From Udaeobacter sp025935755 (lineage in GTDB: Bacteria; Verrucomicrobiota; Verrucomicrobiia; Chthoniobacterales; UBA10450): DNA of 64,000 bases. The translations under genes were made by a program, and so were the position numbers. Below, piece after piece: positions 51,455-59,602 of this stretch (positions are counted from its first letter, which is position 1; every line of letters starts with the position of its first letter). The stretch spans positions 1-64,000 of the forward strand of contig DASUKN010000014.1 in NCBI GenBank assembly GCA_036278715.1, in the 5' to 3' direction. The notes under the pieces were generated by a model that was not told the DNA's origin, did no database searches, and saw only the letters and a list, made by a program, of their open reading frames with translations.

Positions 51455-52405
51455 ATGAATGAGTCGGTTATTGCACTTCATCACCTGAGTAAAAGCTACG
51501 GTAACGTCCATGCCGTGCAGGATCTCTCTCTGACAATCGAGGTGGGCACCATCTTCGGTTTTCTCGGGCCAAATGGAGCCGGCAAAACCACTACCATGCG
51601 AATGTTGTGCGGTCTGGCGCATCCAACCAGCGGTCAGGCAAGTATCGAAGGAGTGGACACTTGGAAAGAGCGGCAAAAAGTGCGCACCAAGTTTGGGTAT
51701 GTTCCTCAAAGCTTCAGCCTTTATCGCGATCTCACGGTGCTTGAGAATTTCCGTTTTTTTGCCGGTGCCTACAACGTCCCGGGTGCGCAACTGGACGAGC
51801 GAGCCAATCGGGTCCTTAAGCTGATCGATCTCGAAACAAAGAAGGACGCCACCGCTGACAACTTGTCTGGCGGAATGCGCCAGCTGCTGGCGATCGGTTG
51901 CGCGCTCGTGCACGATCCATCGGTTCTGTTTCTTGATGAGCCCACGCGTGGGCTCGACCCGGTGCATCGGCAGCAAATCTGGAATCTCCTGTACGATCTA
52001 AGCAACGAGGGAAAAACGATTTTTGTCACAACGCACTATATGGATGAAGCCGAGCGCTGTACCGAGGTCGGCTTCATCGAGAATGGCAGATTACTGGCAA
52101 AAGCGTCGCCACGCGCACTCAAGAAGAGTTTTCGTGCTCATCTGCTTGAGATCGACGTAGAGCCTCTCATGCCAGCGCTGGTCCGCTTGCGCGACATGCC
52201 TGAGTTGCTTGGCGTCTCGCTGCGCAGCGGGAGCCTGCGACTCTACACGCCGGAAGCGGAGCAACTCGCCGCGAGGTGGCGCGAGAACTGGCCGTTCCCC
52301 GATCTTCGGTTGTTAGGCCAACGCTGGGTCGAACCTGATATGGAAGATGTTTTTACCGCGTACTCGCAAGGATACGACGGTGTTCTCAAGCAATCCGATT
52401 CATGA
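51455..52405 (+). CDS. ABC transporter ATP-binding protein
   Basis: This 316-residue ATPase of the ABC-2/drug-exporter type has Walker A GPNGAGKTTTMRM, Q-loop YVPQSFSLY, signature LSGGMRQLLAIG, Walker B VLFLDEPTRGLDP and the switch histidine in FVTTHYMDEAE. The ATG at 51455 (MNESVIALHHLSKSYG) is preferred over the upstream one at 51416. The C-terminal 80 residues are a small regulatory extension common in this subfamily. Its stop overlaps the permease start by 4 bases (ATGA), so the two are translated together. The exported substrate is not known; the neighbours suggest a lipid or hydrophobic compound. Confidence 0.93.
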   Translation: MNESVIALHHLSKSYGNVHAVQDLSLTIEVGTIFGFLGPNGAGKTTTMRMLCGLAHPTSGQASIEGVDTWKERQKVRTKFGYVPQSFSLYRDLTVLENFRFFAGAYNVPGAQLDERANRVLKLIDLETKKDATADNLSGGMRQLLAIGCALVHDPSVLFLDEPTRGLDPVHRQQIWNLLYDLSNEGKTIFVTTHYMDEAERCTEVGFIENGRLLAKASPRALKKSFRAHLLEIDVEPLMPALVRLRDMPELLGVSLRSGSLRLYTPEAEQLAARWRENWPFPDLRLLGQRWVEPDMEDVFTAYSQGYDGVLKQSDS

Positions 52406-53589
52406 GATGGCTTTCATTCGGAGCGACCGGGAGTGTTGCCTACAAGGAGTTCCTCCACATTTACCGGGACCGTCGGGTATTGCTTCTTGTGCTGCTGCTT
52501 CCGCCGCTGTTCACGCTGCTCTTCGGTCACGCCTTTGAAACGAGCGAATTGACCGATGTTCCATGCATGTTGATCAATCGGGACAACACACCGCGCTCGC
52601 AAGAGTTCGTCGACATCATCTCCAAGAATAAGACATTCCGATGGCGGTTCGGGGCGCCTGGGATCCAAAACGAATCGGATTTGCTTGCCCATCACGTGCG
52701 CGCATCGCTCGTTATTCCGCAGGGCTGGAATGACAGTCTGGAAAATGGCGATCCGAAGCCGTTGCTGCTTTATCTGGACGGGGCCGACATCAATACCGCT
52801 GATGCCGTTGAAGGCAGTGTTCGACAGAGCCTGGGTGATTTCCAATTGAAACAGCGCGACCGGATGATCGAAAACTTGCCCGATGAAGTGATCGAGCTCG
52901 GCAAGCAACTTCAGCTGCAAGTCCGCAAACGATTTGTCTCGATGATGGAGATGTGGTCGGTCGATGGCAAACGGCTCTACAATCCGAAATCGCGTGTGAT
53001 CGATTATGTTGTCCCCGGAATCATTGGATTAATTTTGCAATTGCTCACGGTCACGCTGATGGCGTGCACAATCGCGCGAGAGCGCGAGTCAGGAACGCTT
53101 TACCAATTGATGATTACCGCTCTGCGGCGCCGTGAAATCGTGATTGGGAAAATGTTACCTTATCTGGTGGTCTCAAGCGTGCTGATCGTTATCATCATGC
53201 TGCTGAGCGCCTGGCATTTCGGAGTTGCGTTCCATGATCTCCCGGCGCTGGCGCTGGTCTGTCTTCTTTTTCTTCTTTGTTCACTTGGACTCGGTTTGCT
53301 GATTTCGGCTTTCTCACGAACGCAAACCCAGGCGATCCAGTTTTCGGTTTTCTTTCTGTTGCCGGTCTTTGTCTTATCCGGGGCGTTCGCGCCGCTCGAG
53401 CAATTGCCTCAGGCGGTTCGTTACCTCTCTGAGCTGTTTCCGCTGACACATTTTTGCCGCGCGTTTCGGCTGGTGAACATGTATCGCGCAGGTCTGGAAT
53501 TTTATGTCAGTGATCTCCTGATTCTTCTGGCCGGGGCGGTGATCACGTTTTTGGGTGCCGCTTTTCTATTGAGGCGAATTGAGCAATGA
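52402..53589 (+). CDS. ABC-2 type transporter permease
   Basis: The 395-residue ABC-2 permease (YhhJ/YbhR-like architecture) has one helix near the N-terminus (LLLVLLLPPLFTLLFGHAF), a large extracytoplasmic domain of about 150 residues, then five helices at the C-terminus (DYVVPGIIGLILQLLTVTLM, LPYLVVSSVLIVIIMLLSAW and following). IARERESGTLYQLMITALRRREI is the conserved coupling region. It pairs with the ATPase encoded upstream with a 4-base overlap; one permease gene only, so a homodimer is likely. An SCP2-like secreted protein follows directly. Confidence 0.92.
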   Translation: MRWLSFGATGSVAYKEFLHIYRDRRVLLLVLLLPPLFTLLFGHAFETSELTDVPCMLINRDNTPRSQEFVDIISKNKTFRWRFGAPGIQNESDLLAHHVRASLVIPQGWNDSLENGDPKPLLLYLDGADINTADAVEGSVRQSLGDFQLKQRDRMIENLPDEVIELGKQLQLQVRKRFVSMMEMWSVDGKRLYNPKSRVIDYVVPGIIGLILQLLTVTLMACTIARERESGTLYQLMITALRRREIVIGKMLPYLVVSSVLIVIIMLLSAWHFGVAFHDLPALALVCLLFLLCSLGLGLLISAFSRTQTQAIQFSVFFLLPVFVLSGAFAPLEQLPQAVRYLSELFPLTHFCRAFRLVNMYRAGLEFYVSDLLILLAGAVITFLGAAFLLRRIEQ

Positions 53590-53602
53590 GCTCAGCAAAA
53601 CA

Positions 53603-54055
53603 ATGAACGACGAACTACAAACGAATGACAAAATGGACACGCAATTTAAACCAAAGCGATCCTCATTTGCTTTGACCGGCCGGCTTGGCGCCGCGATTTG
53701 CTTGTGTGCGACAATGACTGCCGCGGCCAGCCAGGCGGATTCGACGCCGCAGGATGTGTTCGACGCCATGCGCAGCAGTTTTCAACCGACCAAGGCAAAG
53801 GGTGTGCATGCCCGATACCAATGGGAGTTGAGCGGAACCAATGGAGGCGAATGGTGGATCGACGTAAATGATGGCACGTACAAAATGGGTAAAGGTAAAA
53901 TCGATCATCCAAGCGTCACATTCATCGCCAAAGACAAAGATTGGGTCGCCATTTGCCACGACCAACTTAGCGGAACGTGGGCCTATTTGACGGGCCGGCT
54001 AAAGGTACGCGGCGATCAGGGAGTAGCGAGAAAGCTTGGCGAGATGTTCCCTTAG
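53603..54055 (+). CDS. Secreted SCP2-domain protein
   Basis: An SCP2-type sterol-carrier domain (HARYQWELSGTNGGEWWIDV, YKMGKGKIDHPSVTFIAKD, LTGRLKVRGDQGVARKL) of about 100 residues follows an N-terminal hydrophobic stretch (GAAICLCATMTAAASQA) that looks like a signal peptide, so the domain should be periplasmic. SCP2 folds bind fatty acyl chains or other lipids. The start is uncertain: TTG at 53579, ATG at 53603 or ATG at 53633; the middle one gives a plausible leader. It follows the ABC permease with little or no gap and shares 4 bases of tail with the convergent beta-barrel gene. A lipid-shuttling role with the transporter is an inference from position. Confidence 0.75.
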   Translation: MNDELQTNDKMDTQFKPKRSSFALTGRLGAAICLCATMTAAASQADSTPQDVFDAMRSSFQPTKAKGVHARYQWELSGTNGGEWWIDVNDGTYKMGKGKIDHPSVTFIAKDKDWVAICHDQLSGTWAYLTGRLKVRGDQGVARKLGEMFP

Positions 54056-54978
54056 AATTTCGCTTCGGCTGCAATTCTGATATAGGGCGCCGGATCGGTT
54101 CTCTTCGATTGATTGATCCGGAAGAAATCGAAATTTCTTTCGATCGTACAGCCCGCGCCTGCGCTGATTTTCAATGCTTTGAAACCCGAGTAACCCACCT
54201 GCAAACCGGCCCGATACTCACTGTACTGAACGACCGCGTCGTCGACCTGAAGTTTCCGTTCTGTCGTATGCACTTCATCCGTACGAGCTCCAAGAAAATT
54301 GAGTTCTCCTATCGCTCTTATATCCCAGTCATCATTTGGCTGGTACACCAGCGCCGGTTTCGGAAAGACAGCTTGCAGACGCCATTTGTCGTTAATAAGC
54401 CAGGTGATACCGCCGCCGGGCGCGACAACTGGATCCTGGAACTGGCCCCAGCCGATACCGACCGTAGCGAAGATCGTATCTTTTTTTAATGGGAAGCTGA
54501 AGTACGCTCTTCCGGGGACATCGAAAGCGTTCCCGTTGATGTGATCTTGGAAATAAAATCCAGGCTCAATTTCGATCGCTGCTCCCGGATAGTCCTTCAC
54601 CACATACTCCAGCGCCAGGTGGCCATAAAGTCCTTGCAGATGATCAGGCAAACCATTGTTGGTGCCGCCAAAATCGTACCGCTCATATTCAACGCCGGCT
54701 CGAAAGTACACTTTTCCACTGATCAAAAAGCGGTGGTCATAACTAAAATCGTCATACAGCGAACTCCCGTGACCGAGTTTGGATTCCGTGAAGTCGCTAT
54801 CAAACGTGTACGTCGTCTCGTAGTAAAAAAGATTGCGGTGAGTATCATCTTCCGGCGTGGGGGCAGGCTGAAGGATAATGTCTGCCGGCCCAGCCACAGC
54901 GGACGCGGCTCCAAAGAGAAACAGGATTGCCAGGGTTCGGATGATTTTCACAGGCTGAACTGGTCCAAACATCGACAT
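54052..54978 (-). CDS. Outer-membrane beta-barrel protein (DUF6268-like), second copy
   Basis: This 308-residue protein has a hydrophobic signal (IIRTLAILFLFGAASAVA) and a beta-strand pattern ending in Phe (YIRIAAEAKF). It shares motif order with the protein at 49423-50325: an early YIGDGN/FTESKLG-type strand, a central region with EPGFYFQDHINGN and WLINDKWRLQAVFPKP, and DFFRINQ/DFYRADI near the end. Pairwise similarity is low, so they are old paralogues. It is convergent with the SCP2 gene, overlapping it by 4 bases. Its function is unknown; it may provide the outer-membrane step for the ABC transporter next door. Confidence 0.75.
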   Translation of the reverse strand: MSMFGPVQPVKIIRTLAILFLFGAASAVAGPADIILQPAPTPEDDTHRNLFYYETTYTFDSDFTESKLGHGSSLYDDFSYDHRFLISGKVYFRAGVEYERYDFGGTNNGLPDHLQGLYGHLALEYVVKDYPGAAIEIEPGFYFQDHINGNAFDVPGRAYFSFPLKKDTIFATVGIGWGQFQDPVVAPGGGITWLINDKWRLQAVFPKPALVYQPNDDWDIRAIGELNFLGARTDEVHTTERKLQVDDAVVQYSEYRAGLQVGYSGFKALKISAGAGCTIERNFDFFRINQSKRTDPAPYIRIAAEAKF

Positions 54979-55175
54979 ATCGGATTAGGCAGGTGAAAGC
55001 GATGTATCGGAGGGAATTTATTTTAGCAAGGATAATCTCCAGCGAACTGACTGCCGCCAGCTCGAATTGCCTGGAAATTCGATAACCGAAGGCCACCGTT
55101 AACGTGTTACGTACTTCATACGAATCAACCGATTGACTGGCAATTGATTCACGCTAGAGTTCCTCCGCTTTCTCT

Positions 55176-55829
55176 GTGATAAAGGCCGTTTCTCTCCTTC
55201 AATCTCCCGCGGCGATACTGGGGTTGGCGAATCCCTTCCAAAGCACCGACCAGGGAATCGCCACATGGTTTCATCATCGGCTTACTCCTGCATTCGCCGG
55301 TGTACTTCACACGGTGACTGAGTTCGGTTCGAGCGAATGGATTGCGGTCGTTTTACTCGGGTTGCTGTTATTTCTTGCATGGAATCGGTCGTGGCCATCT
55401 TTGATCACGCTGATCGTGGCGGTCCCGGGTGGCATGCTGCTAAACGAGTGGATCAAGCTCTTAGTTCATCGGCATCGACCTTTCGTGGACGGGCCTTTTG
55501 TGGATTGGTCTGGTTATAGTTTTGCCAGTGGACATACGATGGGTGCCACTCTGCTTTACGGGCAGCTTCTGATTTTTCTGTTGCCGTTGCTCAAAGGGCG
55601 GCCTTTGCGAATCCTTTGTGTTGTCGGGGCTGCTTCGCTGGTCTTACTCGTAGGATTCAGTCGTATCGCGCTCGGTGCGCATTTTCTCACCGATGTCGTG
55701 GCCGCAATTGTCTTCGGAATTGCGTGGCTGATGTTGTGCATGATTTTCGGGAAGTCGGTGCACCGGAGAACTGTTGCCTTAGCGACTTCAATCCAGCCTG
55801 TGCGAAGCACTCTTGAAGCAGGCCAGTAG
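55176..55829 (+). CDS. PAP2-family membrane phosphatase
   Basis: This 217-residue membrane protein has about five helices and the three PAP2 phosphatase motifs: KLLVHRHRP, SFASGHT and SRIALGAHFLTDVV, with the catalytic histidines and arginine visible. Enzymes of this type remove phosphate from lipid phosphates such as undecaprenyl pyrophosphate or phosphatidic acid on the outer face of the membrane. The start codon is GTG at 55176; no ATG fits better. An undecaprenyl-phosphate recycling role would suit the glycan-building genes around it, but the substrate is not determined by sequence. Confidence 0.88.
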   Translation: MIKAVSLLQSPAAILGLANPFQSTDQGIATWFHHRLTPAFAGVLHTVTEFGSSEWIAVVLLGLLLFLAWNRSWPSLITLIVAVPGGMLLNEWIKLLVHRHRPFVDGPFVDWSGYSFASGHTMGATLLYGQLLIFLLPLLKGRPLRILCVVGAASLVLLVGFSRIALGAHFLTDVVAAIVFGIAWLMLCMIFGKSVHRRTVALATSIQPVRSTLEAGQ

Positions 55830-55919
55830 GGCCGTTCGAATCGCGGTTTACATTGGCAATCGGCGCGGTTGCCCTAAATTCGGAACTCGTCGCCGAACCA
55901 GCGTCTGTGCGCCGGCGAA

Positions 55920-56939
55920 GTGTTTCGTGTGAAAGGTGGAAAAAAAATCCGGATCGCGTTTTACCTGCTAGTCGCCGCAGGCGCTGGGCTATTCACATTC
56001 TTACTTATCCACCAGGGTGCGCCGCAGGTTATAGCGGCGTTTGCCTCGGCCGGGTGGTGGATTGCCGCGGTCGTAGTTTATCACTTCGCAGTCCCACTGT
56101 TCATGGACGCCTTCGCATGGTGGTCGCTTTTTCCGAGGACGGAGCGTCTTTCGCTATGGGAACTGTTTTGGATGCGCTGGATCGGCGAATCGGTGAGCAC
56201 GCTCGTGCCGTCAGCAAGCGTTGGTGGTGACGTCGTTCGCGCGCGGCTTGCCGCGTTACATGGTATTCCGATTTCAACCTCTGCAGCGAGCGTTCTCGTA
56301 GATATTACCCTCGGCGTTTTCGTCCAGATTGTTTTCACACTTTTGGGATTGGCCTTGATTGTGACTTCGACGGGACATCAGGGCTTTGTTCGCCCCACAT
56401 TGATCGGAGCAGTGATCGGAGTTCTCGCGATCATCGGATTTTATGTTGTCCAACGGCTGGGAATGTTTCGCTTTATTGGCAAGATCATTTCCCGATTGGC
56501 CAGTGCAGACGATTGGCATTCACTGGTGCGCAGTGGACACACTCTCGACGAGGCGATTCGAACACAGTACGCGCGGCGATCAGGAGTAATCGGATGCTGC
56601 GCCTGGACCGGCGCGTCACTGATATTCGGCTCCGGCGAAATTTGGATCGCGCTTTATGCTCTGGGACTGAACGCGACAATCGTGAACTCGGTCATCTTGC
56701 AAAGCATGGTACTAACGATTCGATCGGCAGTGTTCCCTGTTCCTGGCGCGCTCGGAGTTCAGGAAGGCGGGTACGTCCTCGTGGGTAATCTGCTCGGAAT
56801 TCCCGGTGACGCTGCTTTCGCGCTTTCTTTGATTGCGCGAGTGCGCGAGTTGATTCTGGGGATTCCGGGCTTGGTTTTGTGGCAGGTGATTGAAGCGCGC
56901 CGTGTGTTGCGCGCCCGTTCGCCGGCGAACGCGCGATAA
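55920..56939 (+). CDS. LPG-synthase TM/YbhN-type flippase-like protein
   Basis: This 339-residue membrane protein of the lysylphosphatidylglycerol synthase TM family (UPF0104-like) has about eight helices. Conserved pieces are SVSTLVPSASVGGDVVRARL in the middle and a C-terminal block FPVPGALGVQEGGYVLVGNL. There is no soluble aminoacyl-transferase domain, so it is probably a lipid flippase or lipid-modifying partner. The start is GTG at 55920. Its last 180 bases overlap, tail to tail, the convergent kinase-like gene. About 90 bases after the PAP2 gene on the same strand. Confidence 0.8.
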   Translation: MFRVKGGKKIRIAFYLLVAAGAGLFTFLLIHQGAPQVIAAFASAGWWIAAVVVYHFAVPLFMDAFAWWSLFPRTERLSLWELFWMRWIGESVSTLVPSASVGGDVVRARLAALHGIPISTSAASVLVDITLGVFVQIVFTLLGLALIVTSTGHQGFVRPTLIGAVIGVLAIIGFYVVQRLGMFRFIGKIISRLASADDWHSLVRSGHTLDEAIRTQYARRSGVIGCCAWTGASLIFGSGEIWIALYALGLNATIVNSVILQSMVLTIRSAVFPVPGALGVQEGGYVLVGNLLGIPGDAAFALSLIARVRELILGIPGLVLWQVIEARRVLRARSPANAR

Positions 56940-57787
56940 TGTTCCAGATCCGCGAGCACGCCGGCAATTTTTTGGAGGCGCCGTTTTACCTTTGCCGGGT
57001 TTGCGAAACTAGTTCGTACACCCCACCAGATCCAAGCCATCCCCGTTGGCAGTGCGAGATCCTTTTTCAATTGTGCCAGGACCGGCGCATGATCGTACGC
57101 CTTGAGGAATGCCAATGCCAAAGGAAGCCATTGCGGGTTGGGCGCGACCGCTAGTACATCCAGGAGAAAAACAAGCACGTCGTCTGCATGCCGCGGTTTC
57201 GCGCCTAACGATTTTTTGTGAACGATTTCGAAGTCAATCAGGCGTGCTCGTCCGGTATTCTCGTCATAAATCACGTTGGGCATGCAGGCGTCCCCATGTG
57301 ACCACGGGCCGCGAAACTCATCACTCCATAATCGATGCGCTCGTCGCAGTTCCCGAGCGGCTGCTTCCATCATTTGTGATGTGAGTGTGCTGTTGATGAG
57401 ATAGTCCCACATGGTTCGTCCTGGCAGCTTGTCGGCGCGGACAGTGTTCGCGCCGGAAGAGCGCGCCCGGAATCGGTCGCCATTCAACATGTTGAAGCAC
57501 TTCACTTCCCATCGTCGCCAATCTTCGGTTTTCGCCCAGAAATGGATCGGAATGCGGGCGACGCGGAAGTACACATTCGCCAAATCAGCTAACGCCTCGC
57601 TGTATACTCGGCGGCGCTTAATAACGACCGGCCGCCCATGTTGGACCTGTTGGAAAGTCGAATTGATCTTCAGTGAATCCACGAGACGCGCCGCGGCGTT
57701 GAGAACTTTCGGGACCGGTCGCGCCGGGGACTTCCCATTCGGCAAAACGCCTTGCTGTGAACTCATGATGTCTATTAAACCTGACAT
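56759..57787 (-). CDS. Kinase-like (APH/Kdo-kinase fold) protein
   Basis: From the ATG at 57787 this is a 342-residue soluble protein. The protein-kinase-like/aminoglycoside-phosphotransferase signature is clear: WSHGDACMPNVIYD (catalytic Asp and Asn) followed by ARLIDFEIVHKKS (metal-binding Asp). An N-lobe lysine candidate is in RPVVIKRRRVYSE. Such proteins phosphorylate small molecules, lipid A sugars or proteins. The last 60 residues (TKPGIPRINSRTRAIKES) are Arg/Lys-rich, lie antisense to the membrane gene at 55920-56939, and look like read-through rather than a domain. The neighbours (flippase-like and UPF0173 genes) do not fix the substrate. Confidence 0.75.
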   Translation of the reverse strand: MSGLIDIMSSQQGVLPNGKSPARPVPKVLNAAARLVDSLKINSTFQQVQHGRPVVIKRRRVYSEALADLANVYFRVARIPIHFWAKTEDWRRWEVKCFNMLNGDRFRARSSGANTVRADKLPGRTMWDYLINSTLTSQMMEAAARELRRAHRLWSDEFRGPWSHGDACMPNVIYDENTGRARLIDFEIVHKKSLGAKPRHADDVLVFLLDVLAVAPNPQWLPLALAFLKAYDHAPVLAQLKKDLALPTGMAWIWWGVRTSFANPAKVKRRLQKIAGVLADLEHYRAFAGERARNTRRASITCHKTKPGIPRINSRTRAIKESAKAASPGIPSRLPTRTYPPS

Positions 57788-57898
57788 TGCTCCTCCGATT
57801 CGATGTGGTGGCTGTCGATGGGCGTATGAACCGAAAACGACCAAAACCCGTTAAGGCGTAATTTTAACGAGCAAAGCGATTTACCTGGCGCCATAAGC

Positions 57899-58663
57899 TC
57901 AAGCTTTTGTACCGTTCGCGCCCAGAGAAATCGTTTCGCCGACTTTTATCACTTGCAGTTCCGCTTCCGCCTCGCGCTGCTTCAATTCCCGGCCAAATGC
58001 TTCGGGCGTTCCTGTCAAAACTGGAAATGTCCCGTAATGCATCGGAATGACTGTTCGCGCTTTGACCAGCTTTGCTGCTTCTGCCGCGCGCGCGGGACCC
58101 ATTGTGAAATGGTCGCCGATACAAACGAGCATCACGTCGATGTCGTGGAAAAGTGTTAACAGGCCCATATCGGAAAACAAATCTGTGTCTCCGGTGTGAT
58201 AAATCGTTGGACCGCCTCGAATGGTTATAACAAAACCGCCCGGCGCACCACCATGGCGCAATCCGTGGCGATCATCGGCTGCGATGCCCGATCCGTGGTG
58301 AGCGCGAACGAATGCAACTTTTACTTCGCCATCCAGCAGCGTCAGTTCGCCGCCGAAATGACCGACCGTATCGCCTTGTGCCTGCTCGGCCGGGTACCCG
58401 AGATGTTTCACTATCGCGTCAGCCAGATCGAAGGTCGCCACCAGTTTTGCGCCTGTCTTTTTCCCGATCGCCACTGCGTCACCGACATGATCGGAATGGC
58501 CATGCGTAATCAGGATCAGATCGACATGCTTGAGCGCATCGATTTCGGTCTTGGCGTTTTCAAAAACAGGATTCGAAAGCCACGGGTCGACGAGCAGAAC
58601 TTTGCCGCTCGGGGTCACAATTTTGAAAGCCGACTGACCGTACCAAGTGAGTTGCGTATCCAT
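57899..58663 (-). CDS. UPF0173 metal-dependent hydrolase (metallo-beta-lactamase fold)
   Basis: This 254-residue cytosolic protein with the metallo-beta-lactamase fold has the zinc motif LITHGHSDHVGDA, then VRAHHGSGIAAD, IYHTGDTDLFSDM and VIPMHYGTFP, matching UPF0173 proteins. The ATG at 58663 (MDTQLTWYGQSAFKI) is chosen; the open frame to 58741 adds an unconvincing 26 residues. The family is widespread and hydrolytic, but its substrate is not known. It sits 54 bases from the shared 5' region of the kinase-like gene on the same strand. Confidence 0.9.
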   Translation of the reverse strand: MDTQLTWYGQSAFKIVTPSGKVLLVDPWLSNPVFENAKTEIDALKHVDLILITHGHSDHVGDAVAIGKKTGAKLVATFDLADAIVKHLGYPAEQAQGDTVGHFGGELTLLDGEVKVAFVRAHHGSGIAADDRHGLRHGGAPGGFVITIRGGPTIYHTGDTDLFSDMGLLTLFHDIDVMLVCIGDHFTMGPARAAEAAKLVKARTVIPMHYGTFPVLTGTPEAFGRELKQREAEAELQVIKVGETISLGANGTKA

Positions 58664-58744
58664 GGAAATCACGAAACCGAAAAGCATTGCTCTCGCAAGA
58701 GGTGAGCGGAAAAATGAGCAAGCCCGAATATGGCAGGGCATTTC

Positions 58745-58770
58745 TCGGCGTCTGACACAGAGGGCCTACA
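58745..58770 (+). repeat. Dispersed repeat copy upstream of the alkA-type gene
   Basis: 26 bases beginning TCGGCGTCTGACACAG match 103-128, inside the first gene, at 23 positions. It contains the GCGTCTGACACA word also found in the palindrome at 49362-49378. It lies in the divergent gap between the UPF0173 gene and the glycosylase gene. Confidence 0.55.
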
Positions 58771-58818
58771 GTTCATCATTCGACATCGGCCATTCGTCAT
58801 CTTACCTATGCTCCGCGC

Positions 58819-59451
58819 ATGGACCACGATCAGGCACACCGTCATATTTCAAAGAGTCACCCGCACATGGGACAGCTGATCAAGCGATCACGGCGTTATG
58901 CTATCACGCCGTCTCTCTCAATCCGGCCGTTCGACGCGCTTGCAGAATCGATCGCGTACCAGCAATTGAGCGGGAAAGCCGCGGCCACAATCTGGGGCAG
59001 GGTACGGGCTCTTTATCCAAAAACGAAGTGGCTTGATCCTGCGAAAGTGCTGGCCACGCCCGATGAGAGACTTCGCAGTGCTGGTCTTTCGCGCGCCAAA
59101 ACTGCGGCAATAAAAGATCTCGCCACGAAGACGCTTGACGGTACCGTACCATCCGGCCGCGCGCTTCTGCGAATGGACGATGAGGAAATCATCGCGCGGC
59201 TTACACAAGTGCGGGGTATCGGCCGATGGACTGTCGAAATGCTTCTGCTGTTTGATCTTGGCCGGCTGGATGTCTGGCCAGTTGCCGATTATGGCGTGCA
59301 GAAGGGCTTCGCGAAAACTTTTCGCAAACGAAAACTTCCGACGCCCAAAGAACTGATGAAGCACGGTGAAAAATGGCGGCCGTATCGCTCCCTTGCGGCT
59401 TGGTATTTCTGGCGGGCGCTGGATGATCCAGAGAAGGCACGGTCATCCTGA
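58819..59451 (+). CDS. DNA-3-methyladenine glycosylase II type (HhH-GPD)
   Basis: This 210-residue base-excision repair glycosylase has the helix-hairpin-helix motif LTQVRGIGRWTVEMLLLF and the catalytic Asp in DVWPVADYGVQKG. The N-terminal part (FDALAESIAYQQLSGKAA) matches the AlkA-like family that removes 3-methyladenine and related alkylated purines. It is shorter than E. coli AlkA (282), lacking the N-terminal beta domain, as in the yeast MAG-like group. The final Ser-Ser and the stop codon are encoded inside a dispersed palindromic repeat (59442-59479). Its ATG is 155 bases from the divergent UPF0173 gene. Confidence 0.88.
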   Translation: MDHDQAHRHISKSHPHMGQLIKRSRRYAITPSLSIRPFDALAESIAYQQLSGKAAATIWGRVRALYPKTKWLDPAKVLATPDERLRSAGLSRAKTAAIKDLATKTLDGTVPSGRALLRMDDEEIIARLTQVRGIGRWTVEMLLLFDLGRLDVWPVADYGVQKGFAKTFRKRKLPTPKELMKHGEKWRPYRSLAAWYFWRALDDPEKARSS

Positions 59452-59535
59452 GCGGAGCGCAGCGAAGTCGAAGGATGACGCGAATTTACCTCTAAGCTTT
59501 CGCCACGGGTTTGCTCCACTTCGCTCGGAATGACG
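59442..59535 (+). repeat. GTCATCCTGAGCG-type palindromic repeat
   Basis: GTCATCCT at 59442 and AGGATGAC ending at 59479 are perfect 8-bp arms around GAGCGGAGCGCAGCGAAGTC. A related half-copy in the opposite sense (CCACTTCGCTCGGAATGAC) lies at 59517-59535. The word GTCATCCTGAGCG is familiar from intergenic repeats in many bacterial genomes. It overlaps the end of the glycosylase gene, whose stop codon lies within it. Confidence 0.7.
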
Positions 59536-59602
59536 TCAGGTTGTGATGCCTCACGCATTTAACCTTGCGCTCCAATTCGCCCGTTAATAAAAACGAGCCA
59601 TT

